In this document: positions 25,186 to 33,020 of the stretch, piece after piece
Layout of the letters: each line of letters starts with the position of its first letter
Numbering within the stretch: position 1 is the first letter of the stretch
Assembly (NCBI GenBank): GCA_017995055.1
Contig: JAGOJP010000005.1
Span: 1 to 44,984, forward strand
DNA: 44,984 nucleotides
Origin: Candidatus Omnitrophota bacterium
Lineage (GTDB): Bacteria > Omnitrophota > Gorgyraeia > Zapsychrales > JANLHA01
Direction of reading: 5' to 3'
The notes under the pieces: generated by a model
The model's input: only the letters and a program-made list of their open reading frames with translations
Database searches by the model: none
Told to the model about the DNA's origin: nothing
Made by a program: the position numbers and the translations under genes

Positions 25186-25575
25186 GTGAAAAATATTACT
25201 GTGCCGGTTGCTGTTGCGATTGCGATCATCGGATGCGTCCTTGCCGTGAATGCCAGCGTCAATATGAGTCGGATTGATCAGATCCTGGAGCAGGAGAGAT
25301 TCAACCGCCTTTCTGCCGAGCAGAAACTGCAGACGGCTCAAAAAAGTATAAAGCAACTGGTCTCGGAGTTGGACGATTCCCGAAAAAAGATTAAGAATAT
25401 TGAAGATATTATTAACCAGGGGCGGACAACAACGTCCGACCTTCAGGCGCAGCTTCAGAAGGAAGCTGAGGAAAAAGCCAAATTGATGGGACAAGTTCAG
25501 CAGCTTCAACAAACCTTGGGCCAACTGGAAAAAGCCAAAGATCAGATGATGGCGGCCCCCTCGGGGAACCAGTAA
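25186..25575 (+). CDS. Small membrane-anchored coiled-coil protein, function unknown
   Basis: Not a family I recognise. 129 residues from GTG 25186, which has GGAGG (25176-25180) five bases upstream. The ATG at 25174 is in frame, but the GGAGG lies inside it and it has no binding site of its own. A hydrophobic N-terminal helix (VPVAVAIAIIGCVLAV) could be a signal anchor. The remainder (residues about 30-115) is heptad-like and rich in Q, K, E and L (LEQERFNRLSAEQKLQTAQK; LQAQLQKEAEEKAKLMGQVQ; further LQQT repeats), predicted as a long periplasmic coiled coil. It lies 37 bases after the OmpA lipoprotein gene and just before a strong terminator, so the two form an operon and may interact at the cell envelope. 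Confidence 0.75.
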   Translation: MKNITVPVAVAIAIIGCVLAVNASVNMSRIDQILEQERFNRLSAEQKLQTAQKSIKQLVSELDDSRKKIKNIEDIINQGRTTTSDLQAQLQKEAEEKAKLMGQVQQLQQTLGQLEKAKDQMMAAPSGNQ

Positions 25576-25612
25576 AATGTGATCGGGAGATGATCCTGTT
25601 AGAGTGGCGCTC

Positions 25613-25642
25613 AATGGGGGATGAGATATCCCCCATTTTTTT
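25613..25642 (+). terminator. Rho-independent terminator
   Basis: A perfect 10-base-pair stem, AATGGGGGAT (25613-25622) with ATCCCCCATT (25628-25637), has a five-base loop GAGAT and runs into seven T (25636-25642). It closes the OmpA/coiled-coil operon and separates it from uppS. Confidence 0.93.
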
Positions 25643-25666
25643 AAGTAAGAGATATGTAGAATATGG

Positions 25667-26407
25667 ATGTGGGGAGTGACCAGTTTTTTCGATAAAGACA
25701 AATTACCGCGGCATATCGCAATTATTATGGATGGCAATGGACGCTGGGCCAGGAGTAAAAATTTGCCCCGTTTCCGGGGGCACATGGAGGGTGTCAAGCG
25801 CATAGAAGAGATTTCAGCGGCTGCCAATGATTTCGGCATTGAGGTCTTGACGGTTTTTGCCTTTTCAACGGAGAACTGGCAGCGCCCCAAAAAAGAAGTG
25901 ACGATGCTCATCAATATGCTGAGCACGGTCTTGACCAAACGTCTGGACCGCCTGGTCGCAGGGAATATCCGCCTGCGCTTTATGGGGAAAAGGGAGGGGA
26001 TCCCGTCGGCGGTTTTGAAAACAGTTGACCGGGCGATGGATAAAACCCGGCGGAACACCGGGCTGATTCTTAACCTGGCGTTTAACTACGGGGCGAGGCA
26101 GGAAATCGTTGATGCGTTCAAGCATCTCGCAGCGGAAGTTCAGAAAGGGCGCCTTTCCTTAGCGGATTTGGATGAAAGCCTGATCGGCAAAGCGTTGTAT
26201 ACGTTTGATCTGCCGGATCCGGATTTGCTTATTCGTACTTCCGGCGAACAGCGGATCAGCAATTTTTTGTTATGGCAGTTGTCTTATGCGGAATTGTATT
26301 TTACAAATGTTTTCTGGCCGGACTTTACAAAGAAAGAGCTGGAAAAGGCTTTGCGTGAATTCCAGAAGAGGGAACGCCGTTTTGGCAATCTGACGGCCAC
26401 AAAATAA
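25667..26407 (+). CDS. uppS: Undecaprenyl diphosphate synthase (cis-prenyltransferase)
   Basis: Makes the C55 lipid carrier for peptidoglycan and surface polysaccharides. 246 residues. HIAIIMDGNGRWA holds the catalytic Asp and P-loop. HMEGVKRIEEI, LTVFAFSTENWQRP, LAFNYGARQEI and DLLIRTSGEQRISNFLLWQLSYAELYF are all family blocks. The start is uncertain: ATG 25667 and GTG 25676 are both possible and neither has a good binding site. It is the first gene after the terminator and opens the uppS-cdsA-dxr-rseP superoperon known from many bacteria; frr does not precede it here. Confidence 0.96.
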   Translation: MWGVTSFFDKDKLPRHIAIIMDGNGRWARSKNLPRFRGHMEGVKRIEEISAAANDFGIEVLTVFAFSTENWQRPKKEVTMLINMLSTVLTKRLDRLVAGNIRLRFMGKREGIPSAVLKTVDRAMDKTRRNTGLILNLAFNYGARQEIVDAFKHLAAEVQKGRLSLADLDESLIGKALYTFDLPDPDLLIRTSGEQRISNFLLWQLSYAELYFTNVFWPDFTKKELEKALREFQKRERRFGNLTATK

Positions 26408-26431
26408 CAGAATATTTTCAAAAATCATCCT

Positions 26432-27229
26432 ATGTCCATGAGTCGCTTTTACAGTTCAGTTCTTATGATCGCCTTGATCAGCGCGGTCATCATGTATGAC
26501 GCGTCTTTTTTGCTTATGGTGATGTTGCTCACGATCGGGGGGTTGTATGAATTTTTTTATATGATTAAGAAAAAGGGGATTCCTATTTACAGTTATTTTG
26601 GCATTATCATCGGCCTTTTGATCCCGATTTCTATTTACTGGAGAATGGAACTGACCCGGAATTTGGAGTTGCTTTTTATTGTCCTGGCGTTCCTCTCGGT
26701 TATTATTTTGCAGTTCGCCCGCAAGGACAATACGAATGCGGTGGTGGGCCTGTCCACGACGATGTTTGGGATTTTTTATGTGTCCTGGCTGTTCAGTTTT
26801 GTGATTAAAGTGAGGTTCCTGGTGCCCGGACTCGAAGGGGTTAAGCTGCTTGTGTTTATTTTGTTGGTGACGAAACTGGGTGACATCGGAGCCTTGTTGG
26901 TGGGGAGCCGGTATGGGAAACATCCCCTTTTACCCAGGGTGAGCCCTAAAAAGTCTGTTGAGGGGTGTTTGGGAAGTTTCCTTTTTAGTATTATAACCGC
27001 GGTTGTCAGTCAACCTTTGTTGCCTGCCGCAGTTCAATTTTCCTTTTGGAAGATCGTGCTGATGGGGGCCTTTTTTGGCGGGATCGGTCAGCTGGGGGAC
27101 CTGTCTGAATCTCTCATGAAGAGGGATTGTAACGTGAAGGATTCCGGGAATCTGCTGCCAGGAATGGGGGGGGTTCTGGACATGATTGACAGTCTGCTTT
27201 TTTCGGCCCCGGCCTTTACTTATTTATGA
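26432..27229 (+). CDS. cdsA: Phosphatidate cytidylyltransferase (CDP-diglyceride synthase)
   Basis: Converts phosphatidic acid and CTP to CDP-diacylglycerol for phospholipid synthesis, in the inner membrane. 265 residues with about seven hydrophobic segments. The C-terminal CdsA signature is present as GQLGDLSESLMKRDCNVKDSGNLLPGMGGVLDMIDSLL (read in pieces from about residue 215 to 255). VTKLGDIGALLVGSRYGKHPLLPRVSPKKSVEG is the second conserved block, with GDIGAL in place of the more usual DTGAY. It lies between uppS and dxr, the classic order. Confidence 0.94.
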   Translation: MSMSRFYSSVLMIALISAVIMYDASFLLMVMLLTIGGLYEFFYMIKKKGIPIYSYFGIIIGLLIPISIYWRMELTRNLELLFIVLAFLSVIILQFARKDNTNAVVGLSTTMFGIFYVSWLFSFVIKVRFLVPGLEGVKLLVFILLVTKLGDIGALLVGSRYGKHPLLPRVSPKKSVEGCLGSFLFSIITAVVSQPLLPAAVQFSFWKIVLMGAFFGGIGQLGDLSESLMKRDCNVKDSGNLLPGMGGVLDMIDSLLFSAPAFTYL

Positions 27230-27312
27230 GCGCGGCTTTGAATTGAGGCCGGTCTGTCCCCAAAGGCAAAGGCCGAATTCCACGGCGGATTCAGTGGAAT
27301 CCCTGACAAAAT

Positions 27313-28497
27313 ATGCTCCATGACATAAGAAGAATTGCTGTCCTGGGATCGACGGGATCTATAGGCATTAATACGTTGAAGGCCGTTGACCATTACCCTG
27401 AACGTTTTAAGGTCGTTGGGTTGAGCGCGTTGAATAACCATGAACTTCTGCTCGCTCAGGCCAAGCGGTATCACCCGAAATATATCGGGATCCGCCGGGA
27501 GAAAATCGGCCTTTTAAGAAAAAGTTTAAATGGAACCTCCTTGAAGGTCCTGGATGCCGAATCTGAATTGTCCTGGCTCGTTTCCCGGCCGGATATTGAT
27601 ATTGTGGTGATCGGCATGAGCGGCAGCGCGGCCTTGGATCCGTTTCTAAGCGCGGTGAGAGCCGGCAAGCGGGTTGCTCCGGCGAATAAAGAGGCGCTTG
27701 TGATCGCCGGGGATATTATTATGAGGGAAGCGGCTGAGCACGGGGCCGAGGTTATTCCGGTTGATTCGGAACAAAGCGCCGTGTTCCAGTGTTTGGCCGG
27801 GGGCCGGCGGAAGGATTTGTACAAGGTTTATTTAACCGCTTCCGGGGGGGCGTTAAGGCGCGTTCCGGCCCGGAGGTTTGCGGCCTTAGGGGTCAGCGAT
27901 ATCCTGAATCATCCCCGCTGGAAAATGGGCAAGAAGATCACCGTAGATTCAGCGACGCTTATGAATAAAGGGTTTGAGGTCATTGAAGCCCAGCGTTTGT
28001 TCGGTCTGAAGGTGGATGAGATCGAAGTTGTCATCCATCCGGAAGCGGTTATTCACTCCATGGTGGCGTTTCAGGACGGATCGGTTATCGCTCAACTGGG
28101 CATTACGGATATGCGTTTGCCTATTCAATACGCGCTCACATATCCGGAAAGGAAAGGCACAGGGCTGACGCCTTTGGATTTCCTGGCCACGAAACGACTG
28201 ACGTTTGAAAAGCCAAATTTAAAAAAATTTCCGTCATTAGCTCTGGCTGTCGAAGTGGCCGGCCAGGGAGGAACACTGCCGAGCGTTTTGAACGCGGCTG
28301 ACGAAGAGGCGGTACAGGCTTTTTTGGATGAGAAGATCCCATTTCCCGGGATATATAATATAGTGGAAAAGATTGTCATGAGTCATATAATAGTAAGAAA
28401 TCCAGGGATCCCGGATATCCTGGCGGCCGATGCGTGGGCCCGTCAGGAAGCCCGTAAGAGGATTCTGGATTTTAAATCTTATAAGCAGATATTTTAG
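27313..28497 (+). CDS. dxr: 1-deoxy-D-xylulose 5-phosphate reductoisomerase
   Basis: Second step of the MEP isoprenoid pathway, which feeds UppS upstream. 394 residues. LGSTGSIGINTLKAVDHYP is the NADPH-binding N-terminus. PANKEALVIAGD, PVDSEQSAVFQCL (metal ligands Asp and Glu) and LNHPRWKMGKKITVDSATLMNKGFEVIEAQRLF are family blocks. The substrate loop reads TASGGALRRVP where many enzymes have SGGPFR, a mild variation. The ATG at 27313 gives the normal N-terminus, and the frame upstream has no better start. An 83-base gap after cdsA contains a small inverted repeat (ATTCCAC/GTGGAAT) without a T-run. Confidence 0.96.
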   Translation: MLHDIRRIAVLGSTGSIGINTLKAVDHYPERFKVVGLSALNNHELLLAQAKRYHPKYIGIRREKIGLLRKSLNGTSLKVLDAESELSWLVSRPDIDIVVIGMSGSAALDPFLSAVRAGKRVAPANKEALVIAGDIIMREAAEHGAEVIPVDSEQSAVFQCLAGGRRKDLYKVYLTASGGALRRVPARRFAALGVSDILNHPRWKMGKKITVDSATLMNKGFEVIEAQRLFGLKVDEIEVVIHPEAVIHSMVAFQDGSVIAQLGITDMRLPIQYALTYPERKGTGLTPLDFLATKRLTFEKPNLKKFPSLALAVEVAGQGGTLPSVLNAADEEAVQAFLDEKIPFPGIYNIVEKIVMSHIIVRNPGIPDILAADAWARQEARKRILDFKSYKQIF

Positions 28498-28558
28498 GAG
28501 CCAGGGCCTGGGCACGCGGAACGGATGCTGGGCCGGATCAAACAGAGGTGGGGTTATA

Positions 28559-29914
28559 ATGGATATTATTATATTTTTAGCCGTCTTGAGTGTTTTGGTT
28601 ATTGTGCATGAATGGGGCCATTTTTTTACCGCCAAGTCCTTGGGGGTCGTGGTAGAAAAATTTTCCGTGGGCTTTGGCCCAAAGCTGTTTTCCCGCCAGC
28701 ACAAAGGGACGGAGTTTTTGGTCAGCGCGATTCCCCTGGGCGGATATATCAAGATGGCCGGCGATGACCGGCACGATTGCAAGGGAACCGTGGGCGAGTT
28801 TTTTTCTCACCCGTTGGGGCATCGCGCCCTGATCGTTTTGATGGGCCCGGTCGTGAATTTTATTTTCGCGTTTATCTGCCTTGTGGCTATTTTCGCCGCC
28901 GGCTTTCCCGGGGTTTCGACCCATATTATGGCTGTCAAGGAAAACGGGGCGGCTCAGGCGGCGGGCCTCCTCCAGGGGGATAAAATCCTGGCGGTCAATT
29001 CCCGGAAAATTTATGGGCAGGGGCATTTGGACAGACTTCTTAGGGCGCCGTTGCAGGTGCCCTTACAGATTCTGGTCCAGCGTGGGGACGCTTTGATTCA
29101 GCTGCCCGTGACGCCTCCGCGGAATAGGGTGGAGAATGAATTCGGGGAAGAAGAGCCCATCTTCGATCTTGGGGTTGATTACCTCGGCAATGAAGTGGGG
29201 TGGTTGGCGGAAGGGGCGCCTGCGCATGCGGCCGGATTAAAAGAAGGCGATAAAATCGTCGATATTAATGGGACCGTGATCCATGGCTGGTCGGATATTC
29301 AGGATAATATCCGGCACTCAACGGCCGAAACCCTGATTTTGACATATCTGCGCAATGGAGAAAAGACAACGGTTCATGTCAGCCCGCGGGTTGAAACATT
29401 TAAAAATAAGGATGGGAAGGAAGAGGAAATCAGGATGATTGGCGTTGGGCCGACCCAACAGATTGAAACGTACCGGTTCGGGATGGTTGATTCAGTCCGG
29501 AATGCCGGGTCGGAACTTGTCAATATCATAACTCTGACTTTGAAGACTCTGGGGAAAGTGGTGACTGGTTCTCTTTCCGCCAAACGGGCCATCGGCGGGC
29601 CGATCCGTATTTTTTCGGTTGTGAGCAACGCCGCGGCCATGGGGATTCTTAGCCTGATTTACGTTATGGCGGTTATCAGCGCGAGTTTGGGGCTTTTTAA
29701 CCTTTTCCCCGTGCCTGTTTTGGACGGGGGGCATATTTTCCTTTGCTTAATAGAAAAATTGCGCGGTCGTCCCTTGCCCTTGAAATGGGAAGAGAACCTG
29801 AATAAAGCCGGGTTCACGGCCTTGATGGTCCTGATGGCGTTTGTGATTTATAACGACATCGTGGAGGTGGGGTTGCTGAAGAAAATATCGGATTGGGTCA
29901 CCCAAATAAGATGA
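28559..29914 (+). CDS. rseP: RIP metalloprotease (site-2 protease), RseP-like
   Basis: Intramembrane zinc protease that cleaves anti-sigma factors or signal-peptide remnants. 451 residues from the ATG at 28559 (GAGGTG at 28545-28550). The frame is open back to 28430, but that part overlaps dxr. HEWGH at residues 17-21 is the zinc-binding site in the first membrane helix. FSVGFGPKLFSR and IPLGGYIKMAGDD follow. Two PDZ domains span roughly residues 115-290 (AAQAAGLLQGDKILAVN; AHAAGLKEGDKIVDING). LFNLFPVPVLDGGHIFL in the C-terminal helices supplies the third zinc ligand. The gene order uppS-cdsA-dxr-rseP is standard. Confidence 0.95.
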   Translation: MDIIIFLAVLSVLVIVHEWGHFFTAKSLGVVVEKFSVGFGPKLFSRQHKGTEFLVSAIPLGGYIKMAGDDRHDCKGTVGEFFSHPLGHRALIVLMGPVVNFIFAFICLVAIFAAGFPGVSTHIMAVKENGAAQAAGLLQGDKILAVNSRKIYGQGHLDRLLRAPLQVPLQILVQRGDALIQLPVTPPRNRVENEFGEEEPIFDLGVDYLGNEVGWLAEGAPAHAAGLKEGDKIVDINGTVIHGWSDIQDNIRHSTAETLILTYLRNGEKTTVHVSPRVETFKNKDGKEEEIRMIGVGPTQQIETYRFGMVDSVRNAGSELVNIITLTLKTLGKVVTGSLSAKRAIGGPIRIFSVVSNAAAMGILSLIYVMAVISASLGLFNLFPVPVLDGGHIFLCLIEKLRGRPLPLKWEENLNKAGFTALMVLMAFVIYNDIVEVGLLKKISDWVTQIR

Positions 29915-29955
29915 GATTAACGGCGGGATGACATGGGGAACAAAAGGAGAAGGTC

Positions 29956-31227
29956 ATGATTGAAGACACCGAACTAAAGGAAGTAGTTCATCGTTACCTG
30001 ATTCAGAAAACAGATTTTTTAAAGGTTAAAGATAAAATGAACGAGGATCAGCTGCGGGTTTATGTTGACAAGGCGATTACGGATGTTTGTTACGATGAGC
30101 AGTTGGAAATCACCATGGAGCAGCGCATCCGTCTGATACGCGAAATGGTCGGCGCCGTCGTGGCGTTGGGCCCGTTGCGCCCTTTGATGGAAGATAAGTC
30201 TATCACGGAAATTATGGTGAACGGGGCGCATCAGATTTTTATCCAGCGCGGCGGCCGGATTGTCCTCTCTGACGTTAAATTCGAGCATAACGAGCATCTG
30301 ACCCACACGATCCAGAAACTTTTAAACAGTTCGGGAACCAACCGGCGCGTGGATGAGTCCAACCCGTACGTCGATTTCCCTCTTCCAGACGGGACCCGGT
30401 GTAACGTCATTTTGCCTCCCTGTTCCCTGGTCGGGCCGGTCATGACGATTCGTAAATTCGCCGATATTTCCACGATTGATGACGTGTTGAGGTTAAAAAT
30501 GCTTGATAAGGATATTGCCACCTTTCTGAGCGGGACGATGAAGGCGAAGCATAATATCGTGTTCTGCGGGGCGACCGGTACCGGTAAAACGACGCTGCTG
30601 AACGTCCTTTCCCGGCATATCGACGAAGAAGAACGGATTATCACCATTGAGGATACCCCGGAGTTGCGGCTGAAACAGGAGCACGTCGTGACTCTGCAGG
30701 CCAAGATGGCCAACGTGGAAGGGAAAGGGGCCATCTCCATCCGGGATCTTTTCGTTAACTCCCTGCGTATGCGTCCTGACCGGCTGATCATCGGGGAAGT
30801 CCGTTCCGATGAAATGCTGGATTTGATTGAGTCTATCGCTTCCGGGCACTCCGGGTCGTTGGCTATCGTTCACGCGGAATCCCCGGAAGATTGTTTTTCC
30901 CGTATGACCACGATGATGCTTATGACCGGGATTAAGCTTGACACCAGGATTATCGAAAAACAGATCGCCCGCGCGATCGATTTGATCGTGCATATTATCC
31001 TTTACCCGGATGGTGTCCGTCGGGTGACAAACGTGACCGACGTCTCCTGGGACGAAGAAAGGGAGAAGCCCATCATGCAGGATATCTTTACTTTTACGAG
31101 GGACCGGATCACGGAGGACGGGAAAATCGAAGGGCACTGGGAGATGAACCGTTCTACCCCGGCCTGTTATACGAAATTTGTTAAAAAGAACATTAAGTTG
31201 CCCCCGGGATTTTTTGATAAAATGTAA
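29956..31227 (+). CDS. CpaF/TadA-type secretion ATPase, orphan
   Basis: Hexameric motor ATPase of the type used for Tad pili and related type II/IV secretion. 423 residues. An N-terminal helical region is followed by LRPLMEDKSITEIMVNG (typical CpaF block). Walker A is GATGTGKTTLLNVL (about residue 205), the Asp box ITIEDTPELRLKQEHVVTLQ, Walker B RPDRLIIGEVRSDEMLDLI, and the His box SGHSGSLAIVHAESPEDC. The C-terminal end (DIFTFTRD..., IKLPPGFFDKM) is also CpaF-like. No other Tad, Cpa or Flp genes are in the window. It has AGGAGAAGG before the ATG at 29956 and is co-directional with rseP upstream and proS downstream. The substrate and the rest of the machine are unknown. Confidence 0.9.
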   Translation: MIEDTELKEVVHRYLIQKTDFLKVKDKMNEDQLRVYVDKAITDVCYDEQLEITMEQRIRLIREMVGAVVALGPLRPLMEDKSITEIMVNGAHQIFIQRGGRIVLSDVKFEHNEHLTHTIQKLLNSSGTNRRVDESNPYVDFPLPDGTRCNVILPPCSLVGPVMTIRKFADISTIDDVLRLKMLDKDIATFLSGTMKAKHNIVFCGATGTGKTTLLNVLSRHIDEEERIITIEDTPELRLKQEHVVTLQAKMANVEGKGAISIRDLFVNSLRMRPDRLIIGEVRSDEMLDLIESIASGHSGSLAIVHAESPEDCFSRMTTMMLMTGIKLDTRIIEKQIARAIDLIVHIILYPDGVRRVTNVTDVSWDEEREKPIMQDIFTFTRDRITEDGKIEGHWEMNRSTPACYTKFVKKNIKLPPGFFDKM

Positions 31228-31263
31228 TTTTTTAACGTTAAAGTGCGCAGAGAAAGGGTGATT

Positions 31264-32541
31264 ATGCGCTGGACACAGACTCTCATACCAACGCTGAAGG
31301 AGACCCCGGTCGGAACGGAAGCCGTGAGCCATCAGTTGCTTTTAAGGGCCGGACTCGTCAATATGCTGACTTCGGGGGTTTATTCGTATCTGCCCCTGGG
31401 GTTAAAGGTGTTGCGCCGCATTGAAGCGATTATCAGGGAAGAAATGAACGCGGCTGGCGCCAGGGAGCTTTTTTTGCCCTGCTTGCAGCCCTTGGAATTG
31501 TGGAAGCAGACCGGCCGGGATCAAACATTGCAAGAGATTATGATCCGGTTTAAGGATAACCGGGGCCGGGAGATGTGCCTGGGGCCGACGCATGAGGAAG
31601 TGATTACCGATTTGGCTAAAAATTATGTGCAGTCATACCGTCAACTTCCGCTGACGTTGTATCAGATTCAGACCAAGTTCCGGGATGAGCTCCGGACGCG
31701 TTTTGGTATTGTGCGCGCCTGTGAATTTATCATGAAAGACGCTTACAGCTTTGACCGTGATTTTGCGGGGCTGCAACAGGTTTATCAAAAGATGTACGGC
31801 GCTTATCAGAATGTGTTTCAGCGGTGCGGAGTGGATGTCCACATTATTGCCGCGGATTCCGGAGCCATGGGAGGGGATGTGTCTCATGAGTTCCTGGCCC
31901 TGGCCCCGATCGGGGAGGACGAGGTGGCTTTGTGCGGCGGCTGTGGCTTTGCCGGTGCGGGGTCGATTTTGACGGAAAGCGGCCGCGGGACGTGCCCGTC
32001 CTGCGGGAAGCCGTTGACAAAGCAGGTTGCGATTGAGTTGGGGCATATTTTTCAATTGGGGACGAAATACAGCCAGGCACAGGGGGCCATGTTCCTGGAT
32101 GAGGACGGAAAACTGAAACCCATGATTATGGGATGTTACGGCATCGGCGTCAGCCGGCTCATCGCCGCAGTGGTTGAAAAAAATTATGATGAACAGGGCA
32201 TCGTCTGGCCGAGAGAAGTTTCTCCGTACGATGTGGAAATCCTGCCGCTGACCGGGGAGGACGAAGAAGTCCTGGCCCTGGCGCGGGAATATGCGGACAT
32301 GTTGGAGCAAGACCGTTTTGACGTGCTGGTAGATGACCGGGCGGAAAGTCCGGGGCGTAAATTTCATGACGCCGATTTGATCGGGATTCCCTACCGTTTG
32401 ATTCTTGGGGCGCGGGGGTTGAAAGAGGGTGTCGTGGAGCTTAAGGAACGCAAGTCGGGCCGGGTGCAAAAAATCAGGAAAGAAGACGTCCGTCAGCGGC
32501 TGCCGGGCATCCTGCATAACGGCTTTTCGGAGAAGGATTGA
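31264..32541 (+). CDS. proS: Prolyl-tRNA synthetase without the editing (INS) domain
   Basis: Class II synthetase charging tRNA-Pro. 425 residues against about 570 in the common bacterial type. Motif 1 (GVYSYLPLGLKVLRRIEAIIREEM), motif 2 (TKFRDELRTRFGIVRACEFIMKDAYSFD) and motif 3 (CYGIGVSRLIAAVV) are intact, and the anticodon-binding domain follows. Between motifs 2 and 3, where most bacteria carry an editing domain of about 180 residues, there is only a short segment with two Cys pairs (ALCGGCGFAG ... GTCPSCGKPL), perhaps a zinc knuckle. The ATG at 31264 has AGAAAGGG upstream; the in-frame GTG at 31243 has no binding site. It lies after cpaF and before rimP. Known INS-less ProRS occur in alphaproteobacteria and mitochondria. 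Confidence 0.94.
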   Translation: MRWTQTLIPTLKETPVGTEAVSHQLLLRAGLVNMLTSGVYSYLPLGLKVLRRIEAIIREEMNAAGARELFLPCLQPLELWKQTGRDQTLQEIMIRFKDNRGREMCLGPTHEEVITDLAKNYVQSYRQLPLTLYQIQTKFRDELRTRFGIVRACEFIMKDAYSFDRDFAGLQQVYQKMYGAYQNVFQRCGVDVHIIAADSGAMGGDVSHEFLALAPIGEDEVALCGGCGFAGAGSILTESGRGTCPSCGKPLTKQVAIELGHIFQLGTKYSQAQGAMFLDEDGKLKPMIMGCYGIGVSRLIAAVVEKNYDEQGIVWPREVSPYDVEILPLTGEDEEVLALAREYADMLEQDRFDVLVDDRAESPGRKFHDADLIGIPYRLILGARGLKEGVVELKERKSGRVQKIRKEDVRQRLPGILHNGFSEKD

Positions 32542-32543
32542 AG

Positions 32544-33020
32544 ATGCTGGAAGACATGGAAGCCCGGGTTAAGGCATGCCTAAGACCGCTTCTGGAAGAG
32601 AGCGGGGCGGACTTGGTGGAGTTAAAAGTTAAACGGGCTCAACGGCAGGTGATTATTCGGGTGTTGGTGGACCTGCCGGAAGGCGGCATTACGATCGGTC
32701 AGTGCAGCTGGATGAATAAGCAATTGAGCCGGCAGATTGCCGAGGAAGGAATAATGGACGGCGATTATTCCATTGAAGTCTGTTCCCCTGGGATCGATTG
32801 GCCGCTTGTGGAGGAGAGGGATTTCAGGCGCGTCCGGGGCAGGCCGGTTCACGTCGTGCTGGCGGAACCCCTGGAGGGGCGCCAGGACATCGCCGGCAGG
32901 GTAATGGGGGTTGAGAAGGAGAGCGTGTGTATCGAAATAGACGGAGTGTTGAGAGACATTCCATTGAGACAAATTAAGAAAGCCAATCAAATGCTCGCAG
33001 AAGGGAAAGGACATGGATAA
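32544..33020 (+). CDS. rimP: Ribosome maturation factor RimP
   Basis: Helps 30S subunit maturation. 158 residues from ATG 32544, with GGAGAAGG at 32529-32536. A TTG at 32538 that overlaps the proS stop is possible but too close to that binding site. The N-terminal domain shows LVELKVKRAQRQVIIRVLVDLPEGGITIGQC and YSIEVCSPGIDWPLVEERDFRRVRGRPV, the RimP core (usual form EVSSPGLDRPL). An SH3-like C-terminal domain ends in a family-typical IPLRQIKKANQ. It overlaps nusA by eight bases. rimP-nusA-infB is a widely conserved order. Confidence 0.93.
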   Translation: MLEDMEARVKACLRPLLEESGADLVELKVKRAQRQVIIRVLVDLPEGGITIGQCSWMNKQLSRQIAEEGIMDGDYSIEVCSPGIDWPLVEERDFRRVRGRPVHVVLAEPLEGRQDIAGRVMGVEKESVCIEIDGVLRDIPLRQIKKANQMLAEGKGHG

